Shown here piece after piece: positions 42,690-51,276 of a DNA stretch of 64,000 bases. This stretch comes from Noviherbaspirillum pedocola (GTDB lineage Bacteria > Pseudomonadota > Gammaproteobacteria > Burkholderiales > Burkholderiaceae_D). The stretch spans positions 228,203 to 292,202 of the forward strand of contig NZ_JAEPBG010000008.1 in NCBI RefSeq assembly GCF_016632335.1, read 5' to 3'. Position 1 is the first letter of the stretch, and every line of letters begins with the position of its first letter. Both the position numbers and the translations under genes were made by a program. A model generated the notes under the pieces. That model worked only from the letters and a program-made list of their open reading frames with translations. It did not search any database and was not told the DNA's origin.

Positions 42690-43559
42690 ATGGACCTCTC
42701 CACTTTCCTCGTCCAGTGCCTCAACGCGGTCCAGTACGGCTTGCTGCTGTTCCTGGTCGCCAGCGGCCTGACCCTGATCTTCGGCATCATGGGGGTGATC
42801 AATCTCGCCCATGGCAGCTTCTACATGATCGGCGCCTACATGGCTTTCGCGCTGGCGCCGATGTTCGGCGGGCAATTACTGCTGCAGCTTGTGGCCGGCG
42901 TCATCCTGGCCGCCCTGCTCGGCTACGTGCTCGAATGGCTGTTCTTCAGCTATCTGTATGGACGCGATCATCTGCAACAGGTGCTGATGACCTATGCGCT
43001 GATCCTGGTGTTCGAGGAAGTGCGCAGCATCCTGTTCGGCAACGACGTGCATGGCATAACCGCGCCGCCGTGGCTCTCGGGTGGCGTTTCCCTTGGCGGG
43101 TTGATGAGCTATCCGGTCTATAACCTGTTCGCATCCGGCGCATGCATCGTCGTGGCGATCCTGCTCTACTTCGTGGTGAACCGCACCCGGCTCGGCATGA
43201 TGATCCGCGCCGGCGCCAGCAACCGCGACATGGCGCGCGGACTGGGCATCAATATCCGCCTGCTGTACCGTATCGTTTTCGCCGCCGGCGTTGCGCTCGC
43301 CGCGCTGGCCGGCATGATCGCGGCGCCGTCGGCCTCGATCTATCCCGGCATGGGCGGGCAGATCCTGATCATCTGCTTCGTGGTCGTGGTCATCGGCGGC
43401 ATCGGATCGATCTCGGGCGCGCTGATCGCGGCGCTGCTGGTCGGCTTCGTCGACACCTTCGGCAAGGTGTTCTTCCAGCAGTACAGCGGTATCAGCATCT
43501 ACCTGCTCATGGCGCTCATCCTGGTATGGCGTCCCGAGGGATTGCGTAAGGCTTATTGA
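42690..43559 (+). CDS. LivH-type ABC permease
   Basis: A 289-residue inner-membrane permease of the branched-chain amino-acid family with about eight spans: LVASGLTLIFGIMGVINLAH at the start, GYVLEWLFFSYLYGRDHLQQ, RLGMMIRAGASNRDMARGLG (ATPase-contact loop) and VVVIGGIGSISGALIAALLV. The ATG at 42690 excludes in-frame sequence that lies within the inverted repeat. It pairs with the LivM-type permease that begins two bases after its stop. Confidence 0.93.
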   Translation: MDLSTFLVQCLNAVQYGLLLFLVASGLTLIFGIMGVINLAHGSFYMIGAYMAFALAPMFGGQLLLQLVAGVILAALLGYVLEWLFFSYLYGRDHLQQVLMTYALILVFEEVRSILFGNDVHGITAPPWLSGGVSLGGLMSYPVYNLFASGACIVVAILLYFVVNRTRLGMMIRAGASNRDMARGLGINIRLLYRIVFAAGVALAALAGMIAAPSASIYPGMGGQILIICFVVVVIGGIGSISGALIAALLVGFVDTFGKVFFQQYSGISIYLLMALILVWRPEGLRKAY

Positions 43560-43561
43560 TC

Positions 43562-44584
43562 ATGCAGACGACCGAATTCGCCCTTCCGATGCCGCGTCCC
43601 GCGCGTAGCCGGTTCCGCGCCTGGCGCACGCCAGTGATCGTTGCCGCGCTGTTGGCAGGTCTGCCACTGGTGCTGTCGAGCTACAGCGCCGACCTGGTGG
43701 TGCGCATCATGATCTACGCGATCTTCGCGCTCAGCCTCGAGCTGTTGGTCGGCACCACCGGCCTGGTGAGCCTGGGCCATGCGGGCTTCTTCGGCATCGC
43801 CGCATATGTGACCGTGCTGGCTTCCGGCGACGATGCCGCATCGATCGCCTGGCTGCTGCCGGCGGCAATGCTGTGCGCCGGCATCTATGCGCTCGCGGTC
43901 GGCGCGCTGTCGCTGCGCACGCGCGGTGTGTACTTCATCATGGTGACGCTGGCTTTCGCGCAGATGGCCTATTTCGTGTTCCATGACACGCCGGTCGGCG
44001 GCGGCAGCGATGGCATCTTTCTGACCATGCGCCCGGTATGGAAACTGGGAGAAACCGTGCTGCTGGACCTGGAGCGCGGACCGCACATGTATTACTTCGT
44101 TCTCGCCTGCCTGGTCGCCGTGTATGGCTTCCTGGCGCTGCTGCTGCGCTCGCGCTTCGGCCATGCGCTTGCTGGCATACGCGTCAACGAGCAGCGCATG
44201 CGCGCGGCCGGTTATGCGACCTATCTGTACAAGCTTGCCGCCTTCGTGATCGCCGCCATGCTGGCCGGCGTGGCGGGCTTTCTGATGGCGACCAAGAATG
44301 GCGCGGTCAATCCCGAGCTGCTGTCCTGGCATGAGTCCGGCGGCGTGCTGATGATGATCATCCTCGGCGGCCTGGGCAGCCTGCGCGGCGCCGTGATCGG
44401 CGCGGTGGCCTTCGTGCTGCTCAAGGAGTTCTATGCGTCCTCCGCGATCTTTGGCGCGCTCGCCGAGCGTTGGCAATTGACGCTGGGCCTGACCATGATT
44501 CTGTTCGTGGCGCTGCTGCCGCAGGGACTGATCGGCATCAGGCGACGCTTCAGCGCGAAACGAGGAGAAGGCCATGCAAAGTGA
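43562..44584 (+). CDS. LivM-type ABC permease
   Basis: A 340-residue multi-span permease: LSSYSADLVVRIMIYAIFAL, ELLVGTTGLVSLGHAGFFGI, RTRGVYFIMVTLAFAQMAYF, the contact loop FGHALAGIRVNEQRMRAAGY and ILGGLGSLRGAVIGAVAFVL. With the LivH-type protein it forms the channel of the aromatic-acid importer. Its end overlaps the following ATPase gene by 11 bases. Confidence 0.93.
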   Translation: MQTTEFALPMPRPARSRFRAWRTPVIVAALLAGLPLVLSSYSADLVVRIMIYAIFALSLELLVGTTGLVSLGHAGFFGIAAYVTVLASGDDAASIAWLLPAAMLCAGIYALAVGALSLRTRGVYFIMVTLAFAQMAYFVFHDTPVGGGSDGIFLTMRPVWKLGETVLLDLERGPHMYYFVLACLVAVYGFLALLLRSRFGHALAGIRVNEQRMRAAGYATYLYKLAAFVIAAMLAGVAGFLMATKNGAVNPELLSWHESGGVLMMIILGGLGSLRGAVIGAVAFVLLKEFYASSAIFGALAERWQLTLGLTMILFVALLPQGLIGIRRRFSAKRGEGHAK

Positions 44585-45362
44585 AATGACAAGCTCGCGC
44601 GCACTGCTCGAAGCCGAGGGATTGACGCGCCGCTTCGGCGGCCTGACCGCGGTGAAGGAGGTGTCGATCACGCTGGCTCCGGGCGAATTGCACGCCGTCA
44701 TCGGCACCAATGGCGCCGGCAAGTCGACGCTGATCAACATGCTTTCCGGCGAGATCGCGCCCTCTGCCGGACGGCTGCGTTTCGATGGCATCGATGCCAC
44801 CGGCTGGTCGCAGCCCAAGCGCGCGCGCGCCGGCATCGGCCGCAGCTATCAGCGCACCACCATCTTTCCGCAGTTTTCCGTGATCGAAAATTGCCGCCTC
44901 GCCGCGCAGGCCGCTTTGCAGCGGCCGTGGCAGGTGTGGCAGGCGGCGCAGGCTTGCGCGCGCAGCATGGCCATCGCGCATGAGGCGCTGGAAGTCGCGG
45001 GCTTGGCGGTGCATGCGGCGCGCGCGGCCGGCAGCCTCAGTCATGGGCAGAAGCGCCAGCTCGAGATTGCGATGTGCCTGGCAACCGCGCCGCGCGTGCT
45101 GTTGCTCGACGAGCCGCTCGCCGGCATGGGCCCGGAAGAAGGCGAGCGCATGCTGGCGCTGCTCGAGCGGCTCAGGAATGAGCACGCAATCCTGCTGGTC
45201 GAGCACGACATGGATGCGGTGTTTCGCGTGGCCGACCGCATCACGGTCATGGTCAACGGCGCCGTCATCGCCAGTGGCGCACCGGAAGCGATCCGCAGCA
45301 ATCCCGATGTGCAGCTCGCCTATCTCGGCGATGCCTTCTCCGATGGAGCCATGCATGCTTGA
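44574..45362 (+). CDS. LivG-type ABC transporter ATPase
   Basis: A 262-residue ATPase with Walker A GTNGAGKSTL, the Q-loop region RTTIFPQFSV, signature LSHGQKRQLE, Walker B VLLLDEPLAGMGPEE and switch His in VEHDMDAVF. It powers the aromatic-acid importer. AGGAGAAGG precedes the ATG. The second ATPase gene begins inside its last codons (8-base overlap). Confidence 0.94.
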   Translation: MQSEMTSSRALLEAEGLTRRFGGLTAVKEVSITLAPGELHAVIGTNGAGKSTLINMLSGEIAPSAGRLRFDGIDATGWSQPKRARAGIGRSYQRTTIFPQFSVIENCRLAAQAALQRPWQVWQAAQACARSMAIAHEALEVAGLAVHAARAAGSLSHGQKRQLEIAMCLATAPRVLLLDEPLAGMGPEEGERMLALLERLRNEHAILLVEHDMDAVFRVADRITVMVNGAVIASGAPEAIRSNPDVQLAYLGDAFSDGAMHA

Positions 45363-46056
45363 GCTTTCCGGCGTCCATACGTATTACGGCGACAGCCACA
45401 TCCTGCAGGGCGCGAGCCTGACGATTGCTGCGGGCAGCGCGGTCGGCCTTCTGGGCCGCAATGGCATGGGCAAGACCACGCTGATCAGGACGCTGATGGG
45501 CTATGTGCCGCTGGCCGATGGCCGTATCGCCTGGGAGGGGCGCGATGTCGGCGGCACCACGCCGGAGAAGATGGCGCGGCTGGGCATCGGCTATGTGCCC
45601 GAAGGGCGCGGCATCTTTCCGAATCTGTCGGTGCGGGAAAACCTGCTGATGAGCGCGCGCCCCGGTCCGGATGGCAGGCGCGACTGGACCTTCGATCGCG
45701 TGCTGTCGCTGTTTCCGCGCGTGGCCGAGCGGCTGGGCCATGGCGGCGGACAGCTTTCCGGCGGCGAGCAGCAGATGGTGGCGATCGGCCGCGCGCTGAT
45801 GACCAATCCGAAGCTGCTGATCCTGGATGAAGCCACCGAAGGCCTGGCGCCGCTGGTGGTGCAGGAAATCTGGCGCGTGATCGGCCAGGTGCGCGAGACC
45901 GGCATTTCCACGCTGATCGTCGATCGCAATTACCGCATGGTGCTGGCGCATACCGACAGCGCGGTGGTGATGGAGAAGGGTCGGATCGTGCTGGAAGGCG
46001 TGTCGGCGCAGCTGGCCGCGGATCATGCGGCGCTGACGCGCTATCTCGGGGTGTAG
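45355..46056 (+). CDS. LivF-type ABC transporter ATPase
   Basis: A 233-residue ATPase: MLELSGVHTYYGDSHILQGA, Walker A GRNGMGKTTL, Q-loop YVPEGRGIFPNLSVRENL, signature LSGGEQQMVAI and Walker B LLILDEATEGLAPLV. The usual switch segment VEQN is VDRNYRMVL here, with Asp-Arg replacing Glu-Gln. It is last in the five-gene importer set; total length and order match Liv systems. Confidence 0.93.
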   Translation: MLELSGVHTYYGDSHILQGASLTIAAGSAVGLLGRNGMGKTTLIRTLMGYVPLADGRIAWEGRDVGGTTPEKMARLGIGYVPEGRGIFPNLSVRENLLMSARPGPDGRRDWTFDRVLSLFPRVAERLGHGGGQLSGGEQQMVAIGRALMTNPKLLILDEATEGLAPLVVQEIWRVIGQVRETGISTLIVDRNYRMVLAHTDSAVVMEKGRIVLEGVSAQLAADHAALTRYLGV

Positions 46057-46100
46057 AAGTCTGCGGTAAGCAGGAAAGGTGGCTGACGACCGGGTTCGTC

Positions 46101-46132
46101 TATAATTGGATAAATTTTTGTCTTCAATTGGA
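46101..46132 (+). promoter_or_regulatory. Promoter and direct repeat of the RES/Xre module
   Basis: TATAAT at 46101-46106 is a perfect -10 box, with no good -35 box at the expected distance. AATTGGA occurs twice, at 46104-46110 and 46126-46132, 22 bases apart (about two helical turns), overlapping the -10 region and the start-codon side. This suits an autorepressing antitoxin complex (inference). Confidence 0.5.
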
Positions 46133-46138
46133 CATGCC

Positions 46139-46639
46139 ATGGCCACCGACAACGTCTCCCCCGCCTCCCGGGCGTCCATCCCCGCAAGCCGCATCAAGCG
46201 CACTGCAACTGCGCCAACCGTTTCCATGCGCAGCGGCAAGCGCCGCGACGTCGCGGCTTTCGGCGGCGATGCCACGCAAGTCATTCGCGCGATGCGCCTG
46301 GGCGCGCCGGCCGACATCGTCTCCGGCGTCGCTGAACGGCTAGGTATCAGCCAGGACAAGCTGTTCGAGCGGCTACGCCTGCCGAAGAGCACGCTGAAGG
46401 GCCGTGTCAGCAAGGGCCAGCCGCTGGCCGCGGTAGAGCAGGACCGCATCTACCGTGTCAACCGCGTGTTTGAGCGCGCCAATGAAGTGCTCGAGGACGA
46501 GGAAGCCGCGCGCAACTGGATCATCCGCGAGAACCGGTCCCTCGGCGGCGAATCGCCGCTGTCGCTGCTCGACACCGAGGCCGGCTATGAACTGGTGCTC
46601 GACACGCTGGGCCGCATTGAACACGGCGTGATTTCCTAA
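46139..46639 (+). CDS. Xre/ParS-type antitoxin (DUF2384, Xre-MbcA-ParS)
   Basis: A 166-residue protein. The basic N-terminus is followed by VIRAMRLGAPADIVSGVAER, an HTH-like GISQDKLFERLRLPKSTLK, and the C-terminal toxin-binding region FERANEVLEDEEAARNWIIR, SLGGESPLSLLDTEAGYELV, LDTLGRIEHGVIS. The last part is the DUF2384 signature. The stop overlaps the toxin start (TAATG). It binds and neutralises the RES toxin and probably represses the operon. Confidence 0.88.
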   Translation: MATDNVSPASRASIPASRIKRTATAPTVSMRSGKRRDVAAFGGDATQVIRAMRLGAPADIVSGVAERLGISQDKLFERLRLPKSTLKGRVSKGQPLAAVEQDRIYRVNRVFERANEVLEDEEAARNWIIRENRSLGGESPLSLLDTEAGYELVLDTLGRIEHGVIS

Positions 46640-47118
46640 TGGCGTCAAGCGTGGCGCTGTGGCGCATAGCCAAGCACACTCCCGACTACCGCGCCGACGA
46701 CCTCTCCGGCGGCGGCGCCAAAAAGGTTGGCGGCCGCTGGAACGGCAAGGGCCGGGCGGTCGTCTATGCCAGCCGCAGCATTGCGCTGGCGACGCTCGAA
46801 ACCCTGGCCCATCTTGGCGACGACATCGCGATCAGGAACGCATTTCTGGTACGCATCGACGTGCCGCAGGCGGTATGGAGGCGGCGCGAATACATCGCGT
46901 CGGAAGATCTCGACCCGACCTGGCGCGCCGAGCCGCCAGGCATGAGCACCATCGAGTTCGGCAATGCCTGGCTGGCGGATTGCTCGGCGGCGCTGCTTGA
47001 AGTGCCCTCCGTACTGGTGCCGGAAGAATGCAATGTGCTGATCAATCCGGCGCATCCGGATGCAAAGCGCCTGGTGGCGGCAGTGCTGCGGCAATTTATT
47101 TACGATCCGCGGCTATGA
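46639..47118 (+). CDS. RES-domain toxin (NAD+-depleting)
   Basis: A 159-residue RES-family protein: LWRIAKHTPDYRADDLSGGG, GGRWNGKGRAVVYASRSIAL, ATLETLAHLG, and the C-terminal NAWLADCSAALLEVPSVLVP, EECNVLINPAHPDAKRL. The conserved Arg, Tyr, Glu and Ser positions of the RES fold appear to be present. Known RES toxins degrade NAD+ with phosphate or by hydrolysis. It is co-translated with its antitoxin and directly follows the aromatic-acid importer. Confidence 0.9.
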   Translation: MASSVALWRIAKHTPDYRADDLSGGGAKKVGGRWNGKGRAVVYASRSIALATLETLAHLGDDIAIRNAFLVRIDVPQAVWRRREYIASEDLDPTWRAEPPGMSTIEFGNAWLADCSAALLEVPSVLVPEECNVLINPAHPDAKRLVAAVLRQFIYDPRL

Positions 47119-47216
47119 CGAGAGCGCAGCCTGACCGGCGACAGTGAATGCCGCTCCGCTCGCAGGCCGCCGCTACTCGGTAGGTATGGCTCTGGTCCTT
47201 TGCCACGGGTCTTGCG

Positions 47217-49436
47217 TCAATCCAGCGCAACGCGGCTGTCCAGTTCCGGAATCAGCGCACGGATCTCCTCGATCCGCGCCGGCTTGGTCAGATGCAGATC
47301 GATGCCGGCCTCTCTGCTGGCCTGCTTGTCGCGCTCGGCGCCCCAGCCCGTCAGTGCCACCAGCCTGGTGCGCGCAAGCGCCGGCATGCGGCGCAGCTCG
47401 CGCGCAACATCGTACCCACTCATATCCGGCAGACCGATGTCGAGAAATGCGATATCGGGCTGCAATTCGCCGGCAAGCGCGATGGCGTCCGCGCCGCAAT
47501 GCGCATAACCGATCTGGTGGCCCTGCGCGCCAAGCAGCGTGCCCAGCAGATTGGCTGCATCGACGTTGTCGTCGAGCACCAGAATGCGCTTGGGACTGCG
47601 CCACGCCGGCACGGCTTCTTCGGCATGCGCGGCGCTCGCGCCGGCCGGTTCTGTGGCAGCCGGCGCGATGGCCTCCACGGCCGGAATGCTGACGATGAAG
47701 CTGCTGCCCTGCCCCGGCGCGCTATGCAATGCAATGCTGCCGCCATGCATCTGCACCAGCCGTTTCGCCAGCGGCAGGCCCAGGCCAAGGCCGTCCCTGC
47801 GCATCCGGCGGCCGGAGCCGGCCTGGGCGAATATGTCGAACACCATCGGCTGCATCTCCGGCTCGATACCGATGCCATTATCTTTCACTTCGAAAACCGC
47901 ATTCCGCCCGTCGCGCCTGACGGCGAGCCGGATCCGGCCGCCCTGCGGCGTATACCTGACGGCATTGTTCAACAGGTTGTTCAGCACCTGCGTCAGGCGC
48001 ACGAGGTCGGCATGGAGGAAGAGCTCGTGCTCAGGCAGATCAAGGTCTAGCGTCTGTCTCGCCTCGGCCATTTGCGGCGCGATCGCTTCCAGCGCGGCAT
48101 TCACCACATCGACTGCCGCGATGCATTCCAGGCGCAGTTCCAGCTTGCCGGCATTGATGCGCGAGACATCCAGCAGATCGTCGATCAGCCGCACCAGGTG
48201 GCCGAGCTGGCGATCCATGATGGTCAGCGTATTTTCGAAGCCCGGGAACGAGGACGGCGACATCCTCATCAGATCCAGGCCGGTCTGGATCGGCGCCAGC
48301 GGGTTTCTGAGCTCATGCGCGAGCATCGCGATGAATTCATCCTTGCGGCGATTCTCGTTTTGCAGCTCTTCTTCCTGACGCCGCAGTTGCTCCTGGCTGC
48401 GCTTCTGCTCGGTGATGTCAAGCACGAAGGCCACCAAATGATGGCGCGCTTCATCGGTGAACACCAAGCCCAGAAGCACGGGCACCCGCTTCCCATCCTT
48501 GCGCACGATTTCCTTTTCGTAATGCCGGCCACGCCCGGTCTTGCGCGCCTCGTCGATATAGCCCCTTTCGATTTCCAGCCACTCCGGCGGCGTGATGGTA
48601 TCCCAGCGCAAGCCGCCGTTCTCGAGGTCGTCCCGGCTGTAGCCAATGATGCGCAGATATTCGTCATTGGCCCGTTCGATGCCGCCGGCCGCGTCGGACA
48701 GAGTAATGCCGAACAGGTCCGATTCGAAGAAATGACCAACCCGTGCCTGTGCCTGGGCGATCCGCCGGTTCACCTTGCGCGTGGCCAGCAGCAGCGCGAA
48801 AAGCGCGACAACGGAAAGCAGAGAAATGATGGCTGCCGACAGATATGCCTGAGCGGCCACTTCCGACCGCTTTCTGTCCAGTTCCCGCAGTTCGACGTCC
48901 ATGGCATGACTCAAGCGCGCCAGACCGGCTCGGATGTGATCCATGGCATCCTTGCCCGTGCCGGAACGCACCAGCGCCAGCGCTTCCTTTTCCCTTCCGG
49001 CCTGATACAGCTCGACGGTGCGCTGCAACTCCGTAAGCTTGGCGTCGATATGCGCGCTGAGCGTAGATAACTCTTCGCCGAGCTGTGCGTGCGCTTGCGC
49101 TGAACGCGCAAGCTCGCCCAGCAACACCCTGATCGGAGGATGTGTTGAAGATTGAGCACTGCCGTCCACCGCCTGCCAATACGGCTCCAGGTAGTCGCGC
49201 TGGCCGGTCAGCAGGTAGCCGCGCTGACCGGCTTCGGCATGGGTAACCGCTTGTTCAATCAGTTCGATCAGGTCGACGACCCGTTCCGCCTCGATGTATC
49301 TGCGTGCCGCGCCTTCCTGGATCTGCGCATTGTGCAGCGCCAGTGTTCCGGACAATAAGATGATGGCGAAGATGGCAAGATGGGCAACGACCATGCCCGA
49401 AACGATGTTTCTCGGAAGATAAAAACGGCTTCGCAT
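47217..49436 (-). CDS. Hybrid sensor histidine kinase (CHASE3-PAS-HisKA-HATPase-REC)
   Basis: A 739-residue inner-membrane kinase. Spans lie near residues 12-33 and 198-218, enclosing a CHASE3-like domain (AEAGQRGYLLTGQRDYLEPY). A PAS domain with PAC (RHYEKEIVRKDGKRVPVLLG) leads to HisKA (FIAMLAHELRNPLAPIQTGL), the ATPase domain (LLNNAVRYTPQGG, DNGIGIEPEM, GLGLPLAKRLV) and a C-terminal receiver (ILVLDDNVDAANLL, IAFLDIGLPDMSGYD). The ATG at 49436 begins the membrane anchor. No response regulator lies next to it and the signal is unknown. Confidence 0.9.
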   Translation of the reverse strand: MRSRFYLPRNIVSGMVVAHLAIFAIILLSGTLALHNAQIQEGAARRYIEAERVVDLIELIEQAVTHAEAGQRGYLLTGQRDYLEPYWQAVDGSAQSSTHPPIRVLLGELARSAQAHAQLGEELSTLSAHIDAKLTELQRTVELYQAGREKEALALVRSGTGKDAMDHIRAGLARLSHAMDVELRELDRKRSEVAAQAYLSAAIISLLSVVALFALLLATRKVNRRIAQAQARVGHFFESDLFGITLSDAAGGIERANDEYLRIIGYSRDDLENGGLRWDTITPPEWLEIERGYIDEARKTGRGRHYEKEIVRKDGKRVPVLLGLVFTDEARHHLVAFVLDITEQKRSQEQLRRQEEELQNENRRKDEFIAMLAHELRNPLAPIQTGLDLMRMSPSSFPGFENTLTIMDRQLGHLVRLIDDLLDVSRINAGKLELRLECIAAVDVVNAALEAIAPQMAEARQTLDLDLPEHELFLHADLVRLTQVLNNLLNNAVRYTPQGGRIRLAVRRDGRNAVFEVKDNGIGIEPEMQPMVFDIFAQAGSGRRMRRDGLGLGLPLAKRLVQMHGGSIALHSAPGQGSSFIVSIPAVEAIAPAATEPAGASAAHAEEAVPAWRSPKRILVLDDNVDAANLLGTLLGAQGHQIGYAHCGADAIALAGELQPDIAFLDIGLPDMSGYDVARELRRMPALARTRLVALTGWGAERDKQASREAGIDLHLTKPARIEEIRALIPELDSRVALD

Positions 49437-49608
49437 AGATAGTTGGTCGCTATTCGAACGAGACAATCGGTAGATTACACCGTTTACCGTCGGTGCTCGA
49501 GAGAAAGACAACCAAAAGAAAAGCCGGCGCGGCATGCGATGCCACGTCGTCGCATATGCCTTTCGGCCGCGCAAAAGGCTTCCGGCATGCAGCGGCTTGC
49601 CTACCGCG

Positions 49609-50370
49609 TCAATATCCGGTGGGTGCCGCTACCGGCATGTAGACCACGCCGCCGCTGCCGTAACCGGCGCTGTACCAGGTGCTGCCGCAGCGATAGTAGG
49701 CCACGCCATCGACCATGGTCGCAGCCACACTGCACGGTGGCGCCACCGGCGGCGGCGGGGCGGCCGCGACCGGCACCGCGGTAGCGACCACGGGCACGGG
49801 TGCGACATAGGTTGGTCGGCTTGCCGCTGCCACCGCCCCGGTCACCATCGCGCCGGCGACAAAGCCGGCCGCCGCCGAGCCGCCATCCCAGTCATTGCAG
49901 TCATGGCAGCCGCCGCTATTGACATAGACGTTCTGCCGATTGCTTTGCGCATTCGCTGCCGAGGTCTGTCTCTGTGTCTGCGCCGCGCTCGCGCTCTGCT
50001 GCCGCTGCTGTTGCGCCGTACTTGCGCTCTGCTGCCTTTGCTGCTGCGCAGTGTTCGCGTTCGTTTGCCTTTGCGCCTGAGCCGCGCTTGCGCTCTGCTG
50101 GCGCTGTTGTTGTGCCGCACTCGCGCTCTGCTGCCGCTGCGCCTGCGCGGCGCCAGGCTGCGCTGCAGCGCTCCTGGACGGCGCCGCGCTGCCGGAGAAA
50201 CCGCCGGAAGAGGCGGCGCCGGCGCGCGAGAATCCGCCCGCGCCCGCGCCGCCACCGCGGCCGCCCCCTCCGCCGCCGCCGATGCGCGCCTGCGCATCGC
50301 CGAAGGGCTGCAATGCAAGAGCCGCGGCAAGGACTGCCGCGGCGCGGTACGCCGCCCTGGTGGTATTCAT
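49609..50370 (-). CDS. Secreted low-complexity protein with six 11-residue Gln/Ala/Ser repeats
   Basis: A 253-residue protein: signal peptide (to about residue 28), a Gly-rich stretch (31-60), six 11-residue repeats of the form AQxQRQ(Q/T)SAS(A/T) (75-140) plus a partial seventh, a Cys pair (GGCHDCNDWDGG), a hydrophobic Gly/Ala stretch (AAAGFVAGAMVTGAVAA) and a C-terminal Pro/Val linker with VDGVAYYRCGSTWYSAGYG. The last part resembles small surface or periplasmic YXCG proteins. Its start overlaps the DUF2092 gene stop by four bases. Function is unknown; the ends may bind partners while the repeats act as a spacer. Confidence 0.78.
   Translation of the reverse strand: MNTTRAAYRAAAVLAAALALQPFGDAQARIGGGGGGGRGGGAGAGGFSRAGAASSGGFSGSAAPSRSAAAQPGAAQAQRQQSASAAQQQRQQSASAAQAQRQTNANTAQQQRQQSASTAQQQRQQSASAAQTQRQTSAANAQSNRQNVYVNSGGCHDCNDWDGGSAAAGFVAGAMVTGAVAAASRPTYVAPVPVVATAVPVAAAPPPPVAPPCSVAATMVDGVAYYRCGSTWYSAGYGSGGVVYMPVAAPTGY
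49951..50148 (-). repeat. Six in-frame 33-bp tandem repeats
   Basis: This section of the low-complexity gene consists of six imperfect 33-base units encoding 11 residues each. Because the units are in frame, copy number could change by slippage or recombination without breaking the gene. Confidence 0.85.
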
Positions 50371-51221
50371 TGCCGGTCTCCCTGCGCTGCCTTCGCCGTA
50401 TCCGATGCACCTTTCGCCAGTTGCGCGGCAAAGGCGATCTTCTGCGCGCCTGGCGGCACCCTGGGCGCAAAGGCTGCATCGCCGGCTTTCGGATCGAGAT
50501 TCCAGTCTGAAAGCTGCGCCCGGAACTGCGGCTGGCCCGGCTCGGTCTTGTAAGTAATGACGATCCGTAGCGGCACCGGCTTGTCGCCATCGGCGACCCA
50601 GACCTGGAAATCCACCGAATCGCCGCGCGCGGCGAGGTGATGCGCAGGCGTGCCGAGCAGGTTGGTCTTTTCGACGTACTCGATACTGCGCACCCGCGCT
50701 TCGAACTCCTGTGGCGCGCGCGTCGTCAACAGCAGCGCCAGCGGCAGGTGTATGCCGAGGTCGCGCACCAGGCGCACGATGCCTTCGTCGAGATTGCCGT
50801 CCTGCGGCGTCGACGCGTAGACATTGCTGACGAAATCCGTCAGCACGATTTCCTTGCCGGTGAATACCGCCGCGCTGCGAAAGCCATCGCTGCGCTCGGT
50901 TTCCACGAGCAGATGGTCGGGCCGGGCGAGCAGCAGCTTGCGGCGGGCGCCGAATTCGATCTTCTCGCCGGACTCCTGCACCGCATCGTAGCCATCGAGC
51001 ACGGTGACGGAAAATTGCTTCGCGCCGGCGAGGAATCGCGCCATGCGCATCAGCAGTTCATGCGCCGTCTTTTGGGAGGGTTCCTGCGCGGCCGAACTCT
51101 CCGTCTCCGCGGCTGGCGGCGGGGAAGTCTGCGCAAGCGCGCCGTGCGCCACGAGCAACGCCGTCGCCAGCACCGCGCCGACGCGGACTGTGCCGTGCCA
51201 GGACCTGTTCACCGTCTTCAT
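50367..51221 (-). CDS. DUF2092 periplasmic protein
   Basis: A 284-residue exported protein with a signal peptide (GAVLATALLVAHGALAQ) and the DUF2092 body: HELLMRMARFLAGAKQFSVT, IEFGARRKLLLARPDHLLVE, FTGKEIVLTDFVSNVYAS, YVEKTNLLGTPAHHLAARGD and VWVADGDKPVPLRIVITYKT. The fold resembles LolA/LolB-type lipoprotein-binding barrels. It is translationally coupled to the repeat protein, so the two probably work together. Confidence 0.85.
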   Translation of the reverse strand: MKTVNRSWHGTVRVGAVLATALLVAHGALAQTSPPPAAETESSAAQEPSQKTAHELLMRMARFLAGAKQFSVTVLDGYDAVQESGEKIEFGARRKLLLARPDHLLVETERSDGFRSAAVFTGKEIVLTDFVSNVYASTPQDGNLDEGIVRLVRDLGIHLPLALLLTTRAPQEFEARVRSIEYVEKTNLLGTPAHHLAARGDSVDFQVWVADGDKPVPLRIVITYKTEPGQPQFRAQLSDWNLDPKAGDAAFAPRVPPGAQKIAFAAQLAKGASDTAKAAQGDRQ

Positions 51222-51276
51222 CGCTACTCCATGCCGCTGCCATTGCGCCGCCCATGACCGGGCGGCGCTCCGGCGC

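Noticed and set aside
44574..46056. Branched-chain amino-acid importer as the function of the ABC genes
   Set aside because: The protein families are of that type, but the position between benzoate-CoA ligase and box regulation favours aromatic-acid uptake; the amino-acid role remains possible but less likely.
49951..50148. Possible CRISPR-like repeat
   Set aside because: The units are contiguous 33-base in-frame coding repeats with no spacers.
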